This document shows, one piece after another, positions 1 to 5,643 of a DNA stretch of 15,187 nucleotides. Made by a program: the position numbers and the translations under genes. Each line of letters starts with the position of its first letter. The stretch's first letter is position 1. The stretch comes from Pseudomonadota bacterium (GTDB lineage Bacteria; Pseudomonadota; Gammaproteobacteria; Xanthomonadales; Xanthomonadaceae). The notes beneath the pieces were generated by a model. The model made no database searches. It had not been told where the DNA came from and saw only the letters and a list, made by a program, of their open reading frames with translations. The stretch spans positions 1 to 15,187 of the forward strand of contig JANXZP010000198.1 of assembly GCA_025355485.1 (NCBI GenBank), given 5' to 3'.

Positions 1-1
1 G

Positions 2-751
2 CTCGCCAACCAGTTCATGTACAACCCGGCCGAAGTGCAGTGCGCCGCGCGCAACTCGGTCGCATCGACCGTCACGCACCGGGTGCATCCGGTCGACGGC
101 GACCGCAAGCGCGACCTGCTGCTGCACATCCTCTCGCAGGACAGCCGCCGGCAGACGCTTATCTTCTCGCGCACCAAGCACGGCGCGGATCGTCTTGCCG
201 ACCAGATCGAGGCCGCGGGATTCACCGCCGCCGCGATCCACGGCAACAAGACGCAGGGCGCGCGCATGAAGGCCCTGCGCGATTTCAAGACCGGCCGCAC
301 GACCATCCTGGTCGGCACCGACGTCGCATCGCGCGGCCTCGACATCGACTCGTTGCCGTGCGTCATCAACTTCGACCTGCCGATGGTCGCCGAGGATTAC
401 ATCCACCGCATCGGCCGCACCGGTCGCGCGGGGTCGGAAGGCCTTGCGTTGTCGCTCGTCGCACCGGTCGAAGCCCCCTTGTTGCGCGCGATCCAGCGCC
501 TGCTCAAGCAGGATCTGGAAATGGTGACGGTCGAAGGCTTCGCGCCGAGTCGTCCGTTCCGCATGGGCAACGATGGCACCAGCGCCGGACGTCCTGCCGG
601 TCGCCAGCCGCCGCGTTCACACGACCGTCGCCCGCATGCCGCAGCCCCGCGCCACGCGCACGCCGGCCCGAAAGGCCATGGCGCGGCACGCGACGGCGGT
701 CGCGGCGCGCGTCAGCAACACAGTCGCCCCGGCAGCCGGCCGAATAGCTGA
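2..751 (+). CDS. rhlE: DEAD-box ATP-dependent RNA helicase, RhlE type (5' truncated by window)
   Basis: This is the C-terminal half of a superfamily 2 RNA helicase, an ATP-driven enzyme that unwinds RNA duplexes in ribosome assembly or RNA decay. The reading frame is already open at the window edge, so the N-terminal RecA domain (Walker A, DEAD box) lies outside. Visible helicase-C motifs, in order, are LIFSRTKHGADRLA, a GTDVASRGLDI motif V block, INFDLP, and the YIHRIGRTGRAG motif VI with its arginine fingers. After about residue 190 of the visible part the protein turns into a disordered tail rich in Arg, Gly, His, Pro and Gln, usual for RhlE proteins and probably RNA-binding. A strong terminator follows about 70 bp downstream, separating it from the RiPP cluster. 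RhlE is the best subfamily fit from the motif spacing and basic tail, but RhlB- or DbpA-like relatives cannot be fully excluded without the N-terminus. Confidence 0.9.
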   Translation, partial: LANQFMYNPAEVQCAARNSVASTVTHRVHPVDGDRKRDLLLHILSQDSRRQTLIFSRTKHGADRLADQIEAAGFTAAAIHGNKTQGARMKALRDFKTGRTTILVGTDVASRGLDIDSLPCVINFDLPMVAEDYIHRIGRTGRAGSEGLALSLVAPVEAPLLRAIQRLLKQDLEMVTVEGFAPSRPFRMGNDGTSAGRPAGRQPPRSHDRRPHAAAPRHAHAGPKGHGAARDGGRGARQQHSRPGSRPNS

Positions 752-818
752 GCGGGCAACGGCTGACGACCAGCGGTTACCGCCGCAGCAACAGCGGTGA
801 TTGATCCGCGACTTTAAC

Positions 819-853
819 GACGGCGACCGCCGAAAACGGTCGCCGTTCTTGTT
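819..853 (+). terminator. Rho-independent terminator after the helicase
   Basis: A perfect 10-bp inverted repeat (arm ACGGCGACCG at 820-829, matching arm CGGTCGCCGT at 837-846) encloses a 7-nt loop containing AAAA and is followed by a T-rich stretch TCTTGTT. It lies about 70 bp after the helicase stop and before the lasso-type cluster, so it insulates the two units. Confidence 0.8.
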
Positions 854-877
854 GCTGTATGTCACGCACCCGATACT
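849..877 (+). promoter_or_regulatory. Candidate sigma70-type promoter for the RiPP cluster
   Basis: TTGTTG (849-854) and GATACT (872-877) are separated by 17 bp and sit about 40 bp upstream of the chosen start of the macrolactam synthetase. Each hexamer matches the consensus only partly (3/6 and 4/6), and the -35 overlaps the T-tract of the preceding terminator. The position, the first free space after the terminator, is the main support. Confidence 0.3.
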
Positions 878-915
878 GTGCGCATATCGACTTTGTCCTG
901 GCATTGCCACATCGC

Positions 916-2781
916 ATGAGCGGAATCGCCGGCATCATCCATTTCGACGGCGCGCCGGTCGCGGCCGGAATGATCGAAGGCATGACTTCCGCGATGGCCT
1001 ATCGCGGGCCTGATGGCATCCATCACTGGCAGCATGGATCGGTGGCGCTCGGCCAGTGCATGTTGCGCACCACGCCCGAATCGCTCGAGGAAACCCAACC
1101 GCTGGCCAACGAGGACGAGAGCCTGGTCCTGGTGATGGACGGCCGCGTGGATAACTGGGAAGAGTTGCGCCGCGAATTGCTGCTGCACGACGCGGTGTTG
1201 CGCAATCGTTCGGACGCCGAACTCGTACTGCGCGCATTCGAAACCTGGGGTCGCGAGTGTCTCCAGCACATCGACGGCGATTTCGCGCTCGCAATCTGGG
1301 ACGCGCGCCAGCAGCAACTATTCTGCGCACGCGATCGCATCGGCAACAAGCTTTTCCATTACCACTGGAACGGCACAACCCTGGTGTTCGCGTCCGAGTT
1401 GCATCCGATCCTGGCGCTGCCGTGGGTGCCTGAAACGCCCAACGAAGGAATGCTCGCCGAGTTCCTCGCGGCCGAATGGCATTCGCGCGACGAAAGCCTG
1501 TGGAACGGAATCCTGCGCCTGGTGGCGTCCCATCGGATGGTGGTCGGGAGCGCGGGGCCACGTCCGGAAAAATACTGGAAGCCGGATCTCTGGCAGACAT
1601 TACCGTTCACCAGCGACCAGGAGTATTTCGACCACTATCGCGAACTGTTGAGCGACACCATCCGAAGGATGTCGCGTTCGCATCGACCGCTCGCGTGCGA
1701 GGTGAGCGGCGGCCTCGATTCGTCCGCCGTGTTCTGCGTGGCCGAGCAACTTCGCCGCGATGCGCGATTGCCGGCTCCGTCCATCGCCGGATACACGCTG
1801 GCCTTCACCGAAGACGGTGGCGCCAACGAACTGCTTTATTCGCGCGCCGTGGGCGAGCATCTGGGACTGGCTATCCACGAAATTCCGCCATCCATCCCCC
1901 CGCTGTCGTGGTTCGAGGAATCGGCGCGCGCCTGTCGCGAGCCCCCCGGTTTTCCGAACACCGCGATGTTCAAGGACATCCGGCACCACGCCACGATGCA
2001 CGGAAGTCGTGCGCTGTTGACCGGCGAAGGCGGCGACGAATTCCTGCAAGGCTCGCGTGTGTATTACGCCGAGGAACTTGCGCAGCGTCATTGGCGAACC
2101 TTGCGCGACTGTTACCGCGCCGATGCCGCGGCATTCGGCGCCGCGCAGGCAATGCGGTGGGTCGTGCGCCATGGCGTGGTGCCGTTGCTGCCACTCGCAT
2201 TGCAAGGCGCGCTGCGCCGACTGTCGCACGCCATTCGCGGAACCGGCCCCAGCGATCGCTACTGGCTGTCGTCGGTCATGCGCGCGCAAATCGCCCGTCG
2301 CCGCCGGAGATCGCCGCACCGGCGCGTGTGCAGCGTCGGGCAACGGGAAATGCTGGATTGCCTGGATGACGCTTTCAGCGATCAGGCGATGGAGAACATC
2401 GAGCGCCTCAGCGCACGCGCTGGAATCGAGATGCGTTGTCCGCTGCGCGACCATCGGCTGATCCAGTTCGCGTTCTCGACGCCCGAACGATTGCGGCTGC
2501 GCGGCGACCGGCCCAAATACATCCATGTGCAGGCGTTACGAGGCCTGCTGCCGCAACGCATCCTGGATCGCGCCGGCAAGGCGGAGTTCTCGGTCGTGTT
2601 TCGCGGGCATCTGGATCGGATGGGCGAATCGCTGACCCGAACCATCCCCGCGCGTCGAGCCGGCTGGATCACTCCGGATGGAATGCTTCGCCTGTACCGG
2701 GCCTATCGGGACGATCGGCAATCAGGCTGGCCGCTCTGGGTCTTGTGGAGCGTTTATGCCTGTGACACGATTCTGCCCTGA
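916..2781 (+). CDS. Asparagine-synthetase-like lasso macrolactam synthetase (C protein)
   Basis: This 621-aa protein has the two-domain architecture of asparagine synthetase B and of lasso cyclases such as McjC. The N-terminal glutaminase-like domain (about 1-200) starts MSGIAGIIHFDG and carries AMAYRGPDG and a DGDFALAIWD block. The C-terminal AMP-forming domain has the PP-loop SGGLDSS at residues 264-270, LLTGEGGDEF further on, and a C-terminal CPLRDHRLIQFAF region. In lasso pathways this enzyme adenylates the side chain of core Asp/Glu and closes it onto the core N-terminus. Residue 2 is Ser where glutamine-dependent asparagine synthetases have the catalytic Cys, so ammonia release from glutamine is not expected; this suits a cyclase that needs only ATP. 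I chose ATG 916 because the canonical N-terminal fold begins there; an in-frame ATG at 859 would add 19 unconserved residues. It is followed directly by the precursor gene. Ordinary asparagine synthetase is the alternative, disfavoured by the missing Cys and the neighbours. Confidence 0.85.
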   Translation: MSGIAGIIHFDGAPVAAGMIEGMTSAMAYRGPDGIHHWQHGSVALGQCMLRTTPESLEETQPLANEDESLVLVMDGRVDNWEELRRELLLHDAVLRNRSDAELVLRAFETWGRECLQHIDGDFALAIWDARQQQLFCARDRIGNKLFHYHWNGTTLVFASELHPILALPWVPETPNEGMLAEFLAAEWHSRDESLWNGILRLVASHRMVVGSAGPRPEKYWKPDLWQTLPFTSDQEYFDHYRELLSDTIRRMSRSHRPLACEVSGGLDSSAVFCVAEQLRRDARLPAPSIAGYTLAFTEDGGANELLYSRAVGEHLGLAIHEIPPSIPPLSWFEESARACREPPGFPNTAMFKDIRHHATMHGSRALLTGEGGDEFLQGSRVYYAEELAQRHWRTLRDCYRADAAAFGAAQAMRWVVRHGVVPLLPLALQGALRRLSHAIRGTGPSDRYWLSSVMRAQIARRRRRSPHRRVCSVGQREMLDCLDDAFSDQAMENIERLSARAGIEMRCPLRDHRLIQFAFSTPERLRLRGDRPKYIHVQALRGLLPQRILDRAGKAEFSVVFRGHLDRMGESLTRTIPARRAGWITPDGMLRLYRAYRDDRQSGWPLWVLWSVYACDTILP

Positions 2782-2790
2782 TACACTGGT

Positions 2791-2796
2791 TACAAT
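2791..2796 (+). promoter_or_regulatory. Possible -10 element for the precursor gene
   Basis: TACAAT (2791-2796), one mismatch from TATAAT, lies in the 108-bp gap between the cyclase and the precursor. No convincing -35 exists at 16-18 bp upstream; the closest, GTGACA at 2762-2767, is 23 bp away. A separate strong promoter for a RiPP precursor would be sensible, but support is weak. Confidence 0.25.
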
Positions 2797-2889
2797 GCCG
2801 TCCGGCAGCGAGCGAGCAGGAATCTCGACCGGGATGCATCCAGTCGCACGATTTGATGCATGATGGAAACCTACACACGGAGTGCACGC

Positions 2890-3012
2890 ATGAAAGACGT
2901 CCAGGCCAACAATCCGCAAACCGCCGCCACCGGCAATTCCGGGCTTCGCGAGCGCGCGGCCTACGCGCCGCCGGTGCTGCATGTCTACGGTTCGGTCAGC
3001 CGACTGACCATG
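2890..3012 (+). other. Lasso leader peptide segment (residues 1-41)
   Basis: This segment holds the recognition sequence expected to be bound by a PqqD-like B1 protein: Tyr25 and Pro28 followed by Leu30 and Gly34. Thr40 is the conserved position -2 residue needed by B2 peptidases and cyclases in characterised lasso systems. The predicted cut is between Met41 and Gly42. The first 24 residues are polar and unstructured, with no signal peptide. Confidence 0.8.
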
Positions 3013-3312
3013 GGCACCACCGGAACGGGACCCGACGGCGTCATGATGACGATGACCTCCACCATGGTTTCCGACCGCGCAACCAAGGAAAATATCGTCC
3101 GTATCGGTACCCATCCGCTCGGCATCGGCCTGTATTTGTTCGATTACAAGCCCGAATACCGCGACGCAACCAGTCACGAACGGTGGCTCGGCGTGATGGC
3201 CGACGAGGTCGAGGCGATCCTGCCCGAAGCCGTGGTCGTGCATGCCGATGGCTACAAGATGGTCGATTACGCGCTGCTGGCCAACGCACAAGCATCGCGC
3301 GCCGTCCACTGA
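2890..3312 (+). CDS. Lasso-type RiPP precursor fused to a peptidase-S74-like chaperone domain
   Basis: The 140-aa product has three parts. Residues 1-41 are a leader with a complete YxxPxLxxxGxxxxxTx lasso signature: Tyr25, Pro28, Leu30, Gly34 and Thr40, the last being the penultimate leader residue. Residues 42-60 are the predicted core, GTTGTGPDGVMMTMTSTMV, starting with Gly and carrying its only acidic residue, Asp49, at core position 8. Residues 61-140 resemble the S74 intramolecular chaperone of phage tail fibres: SDRATKENI, GLYLFDYKPEYRD, a central WLGVMADEVEAILPEAV block and DGYKMVDYALL. Ser61 and Lys66 have the spacing of the self-cleaving Ser-Lys dyad known for endosialidase and MYRF. 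I chose ATG 2890 because CGGAG (2878-2882) lies 7 nt upstream; in-frame ATGs at 2860 and 2863 lack this. The gene sits between the cyclase and the tailoring genes. An alternative is a small tail-fibre-like protein with a chance leader match, but cluster context and exact ring spacing argue strongly against it. Confidence 0.88.
   Translation: MKDVQANNPQTAATGNSGLRERAAYAPPVLHVYGSVSRLTMGTTGTGPDGVMMTMTSTMVSDRATKENIVRIGTHPLGIGLYLFDYKPEYRDATSHERWLGVMADEVEAILPEAVVVHADGYKMVDYALLANAQASRAVH
3013..3069 (+). other. Predicted lasso core peptide (19 residues)
   Basis: The core runs from Gly42 to Val60. Core Gly1 and Asp8 (codon 3034-3036) would give an 8-residue ring GTTGTGPD. The remaining 11 residues contain four Met, three Thr, one Ser, two Val and one Gly. 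There is no aromatic or basic residue that would serve as a usual steric plug, so Met side chains or an added group would have to hold the thread. The N-terminal boundary follows the lasso leader rule; the C-terminal boundary rests on the S74-like dyad and is inference. Confidence 0.65.
3070..3309 (+). other. S74 / intramolecular-chaperone-like follower domain with SDxxxK dyad
   Basis: Residues 61-140 of the precursor. Ser61 (codon 3070-3072) and Lys66 (3085-3087) match the dyad that, in phage endosialidases and in MYRF, attacks the peptide bond just before the Ser. The body resembles the S74 family with LYLFDYKPEY, GVMADEVE, LPEAV and DGYKMVDY. The usual long C-terminal helix that helps trimerise phage versions is missing: the chain ends about 13 residues after VDY. 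Confidence 0.75.
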
Positions 3313-3339
3313 TCCGATCGCGGCGTGGGGCGTGGGGAT

Positions 3340-4467
3340 GTGAGTTCGCATCTGGATGAACATCTCGGGTATGTCGCCGATCCGCTGAGGCTTGCGCAAT
3401 TCGAGGCGGCTGTCGCCCGTGTCGTCCGGCCCGGCGACGTCATCGCCGATCTGGGCTGCGGCACCGGCGTCCTCGGTCTGCTGTGCCTGAAAGCAGGCGC
3501 GGCGCGCGTTTACGAAATCGATTCCACCGCCATGATCGGGGTCGCCCGGGAATCCTTGGTGCGCGCCGGATGGGGCGAGCAAACCGTCTTCCTCCACGGC
3601 AAGGCACATCAGGTCGAACTGCCCGAACGGGTCGATGCTGTCGTCTGCGACCAGGTCGGCTATTTCGGATTCGATTACGGCATCGTTCAAAGCCTGCAGG
3701 ATGCGCGCCGACGTTTCCTGAAACCCGGCGGGGCCCTGATTCCCTCGCGGATCAAACTGCAACTCGCGGCGATCGAGTCGGACACCTGTTGCGCGCTCAG
3801 CGAAGGCTGGCGTGCGGATGCCATTCCCGCCGAGTTCCATTGGCTGCGCGAGAACGCCATCAATACCAAGCACGGCGTGACTTTGCGCAAGGACGCCTTG
3901 CTCGGTGCGCCGGCCGAACTGGGCGAGATCGACTTGCGCGAAGACGATCCCGGGTTCCGTTCCTGGACGGTCGAGATGCGGATCGAACGCGAAGGCATCC
4001 TGCACGGGATGGCTGGCTGGTTTGAATGCGAATTGGCCGATGGCGTGTGGATGACCAATTCGCCGTTGTCGGATCGGGCTATCCAGCGCAATCAGGCCTT
4101 CCTGCCGATCGGCGAGGCCGTCGCGGTCAAAGCCGGCGACGTGGTCAAGGCGACCGTGATGGCGCGCCCGGCCGAACACCTGATCGCGTGGCAGGTGGAA
4201 ATCCTTTCGAGCGGTCGCAGGTTTAGCCATTCGACCTGGCAGGGCGAATTGCTGACGCCCGAGGAAATCGCCAGGCGCAATCCGGCGCATGTACCGAAGC
4301 CCAGCCGTATCAGCCTTGCATGGGCCTGCGTACTCGCCTACTGCGACGGCCAACGCACGGTGCACCAAATCGAACAAGCCGTGCTGCGCGATCACCCCGA
4401 CCTGCTGCCATCGGCCGGGGAGATCTCGCGGTTCGTCTCGCAGGTACTCGGCGGAGATACGACGTAG
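3340..4467 (+). CDS. PRMT-like SAM-dependent methyltransferase with C-terminal PqqD-like domain
   Basis: The 375-aa protein begins with a class I SAM-binding fold: motif I DLGCGTG at residues 37-43, an acidic VYEID loop (58-61), and LKPGGALIPSRI. It continues into a PRMT-style beta-barrel region (TVEMRIEREGILHGMAGWFECEL, then MTNSPLSDRAIQRNQAF). The last 55 residues or so (PSRISLAWACVLAYCDGQRTVHQIEQ onward) look like a PqqD/winged-helix leader-binding domain, so the enzyme may carry its own docking module. By eye, the PRMT double-Glu loop is altered: Asp104 replaces the first Glu and Tyr113 sits where the second should be. The THW loop is also not recognisable, so arginine is probably not the acceptor. 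The start is uncertain: GTG 3340 has GGGG 9 nt upstream, while in-frame GTG 3325 would add five residues. The gene follows the precursor by 27 bp and overlaps the kinase start by one base, indicating an operon. The acceptor, perhaps a carboxylate or hydroxyl of the core, is unknown. Confidence 0.8.
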   Translation: MSSHLDEHLGYVADPLRLAQFEAAVARVVRPGDVIADLGCGTGVLGLLCLKAGAARVYEIDSTAMIGVARESLVRAGWGEQTVFLHGKAHQVELPERVDAVVCDQVGYFGFDYGIVQSLQDARRRFLKPGGALIPSRIKLQLAAIESDTCCALSEGWRADAIPAEFHWLRENAINTKHGVTLRKDALLGAPAELGEIDLREDDPGFRSWTVEMRIEREGILHGMAGWFECELADGVWMTNSPLSDRAIQRNQAFLPIGEAVAVKAGDVVKATVMARPAEHLIAWQVEILSSGRRFSHSTWQGELLTPEEIARRNPAHVPKPSRISLAWACVLAYCDGQRTVHQIEQAVLRDHPDLLPSAGEISRFVSQVLGGDTT

Positions 4468-5333
4468 TGTCGGTCGATTTCCAGCTGGACGAAGCGCGCC
4501 ATCAGGCACCGCTGCCGACGCCGATGTTCCACGAGTGGATTTTCCCGGACGGAACGCCGTGGACGCGCTTTCATCGCGACCGCGCGGATTACCTGTTGCG
4601 TTTCGTTGATCTCGCGGATTTCCACGTTTCTGGTGATGGCCGCGCGGTGCGCTGTTGGCCGGCGCCAGGTATTTCCGAGGACTCGGTGCGGTTCCTGTTC
4701 GCGAACCAGGTGATGCCGCTGGCGCTGAGCAGGCAGGGCACGCTGGTGTTCCACGCCAGCGCGGTCGAGATCGACGCTCAGGCGGTTGCGTTCATGGGCG
4801 CTTCCGGTCGTGGCAAGTCCACCCTCGCGGCGAGTTTCGCGACCAACGGATTCCGCTTCCTCACCGACGACGGACTGGTAGTGAAATCCGCGGAAGGTCA
4901 ATGGCGGATCACGCCGAGCCATCCTTCGATCCGCCTGTGGGAAGACAGCGAGGAAGCGTTGCTGTGCGAAGCAACGCCGACCGCGCCGCCGGTGCAGTTC
5001 ACCTCCAAGCCGCGTTTCCTGGCCGGCAACCAGATCGCTTTCTGCGAACAACCGCGCATCCTGCGCCGCGTCTATTTCCTCGGCGATGGCGCAGCGGAAC
5101 GCCCGGTGTTCGAGCGATTGAAACCTGGCGACGCGCTGATCGAACTGCTCAGGCATTCCTTCCTGCTCGACATCGAGGAACGACAGATGCTCGCCGCCCA
5201 TTTCGACGAATTGTCCGGCATGGTGAGCGAGTCGATTTACTACCGGCTGGACTACCCCAGATACTTCGGAAAGCTGGCCGAGGTCAGGCAAGCCATCCTC
5301 GAACACGCACGCGACACGAGCGACACGCCATGA
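4467..5333 (+). CDS. HPr-kinase-like (HprK-related) RiPP tailoring kinase
   Basis: This 288-aa protein contains the HprK-type P-loop GASGRGKST at residues 111-119, preceded by TLVFHASAVEI and followed by FLTDDGLVV (Asp134-Asp135), the order seen in HPr kinase/phosphorylase relatives. I do not see the full HPr-specific signature of bacterial HprK, which fits the HprK-related group found in RiPP clusters. Homologues in paeninodin- and pseudomycoidin-type lasso clusters phosphorylate a Ser near the peptide C-terminus. Here the plausible acceptors are Thr54, Thr56, Ser57 and Thr58 of the precursor. The GTG start shares its first base with the last base of the methyltransferase TAG; GGAG lies 10 nt upstream. 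A far longer upstream extension of this frame is only read-through of the methyltransferase gene. The stop overlaps the next ATG (ATGA), so translation is coupled. Confidence 0.8.
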   Translation: MSVDFQLDEARHQAPLPTPMFHEWIFPDGTPWTRFHRDRADYLLRFVDLADFHVSGDGRAVRCWPAPGISEDSVRFLFANQVMPLALSRQGTLVFHASAVEIDAQAVAFMGASGRGKSTLAASFATNGFRFLTDDGLVVKSAEGQWRITPSHPSIRLWEDSEEALLCEATPTAPPVQFTSKPRFLAGNQIAFCEQPRILRRVYFLGDGAAERPVFERLKPGDALIELLRHSFLLDIEERQMLAAHFDELSGMVSESIYYRLDYPRYFGKLAEVRQAILEHARDTSDTP

Positions 5334-5602
5334 ACCTGTCCGACAAAATGACGATTCCACCGCAGGTGATGGCGCGCACGGTGGGCACGGAAACCGTGAT
5401 CCTGGATCTGCTCAGCGGAACCTACTTCGGCCTGGACCCGGTCGGCGCGCAGATCTGGCAGTTGCTCGGCGACGGCAAGACCCTGGCCGAGGTCTGCGAC
5501 GCGATGCAGCAGTCGCATGAGGTGTCGCGTGAGGACATCGAGCGCGACGTGCTCGCCCTCGCCGAGTCGCTGCGCGTGCAGCGGCTGATCGAGATCGCCT
5601 GA
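5330..5602 (+). CDS. PqqD family / RiPP recognition element protein (copy 1)
   Basis: A 90-aa stand-alone PqqD-like protein: residues about 18-45 read TETVILDLLSGTYFGLDPVG, followed by AQIWQLLGDGKTLAEVC and a helical tail with VSREDIERDVLALAESL. This winged-helix fold binds RiPP leader peptides and presents them to processing enzymes. It is translationally coupled to the kinase (ATGA) rather than to a B2 peptidase, so it may guide kinase or nucleotidyltransferase rather than leader removal. It is clearly paralogous to the - strand PqqD gene at 7263-7574, sharing YFGLDP.G..IW.LL and VERDV-type positions. It could instead belong to an HprK-related/PqqD/nucleotidyltransferase module that has other roles in other bacteria. 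Confidence 0.85.
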   Translation: MNLSDKMTIPPQVMARTVGTETVILDLLSGTYFGLDPVGAQIWQLLGDGKTLAEVCDAMQQSHEVSREDIERDVLALAESLRVQRLIEIA

Positions 5603-5643
5603 CGCGCTTACGCGCTTCATTGCGTGCTGCTAGCATCGTGACG

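Noticed and set aside
2762..2787. GTGACA with TACACT as a promoter for the precursor
   Set aside because: The spacing is only 14 bp, too short for a sigma70 promoter; only the TACAAT further on was kept, as a weak candidate.
3070..3312. Prophage origin for the S74-like domain
   Set aside because: No other phage gene is visible nearby, and the domain is in frame behind a complete lasso leader and core within a RiPP cluster.
2722..4509. A 595-codon open frame on the - strand opposite the precursor, methyltransferase and the end of the cyclase
   Set aside because: It is antisense to three genes with clear family motifs, has no recognisable domain, and long antisense frames are expected at this GC content.
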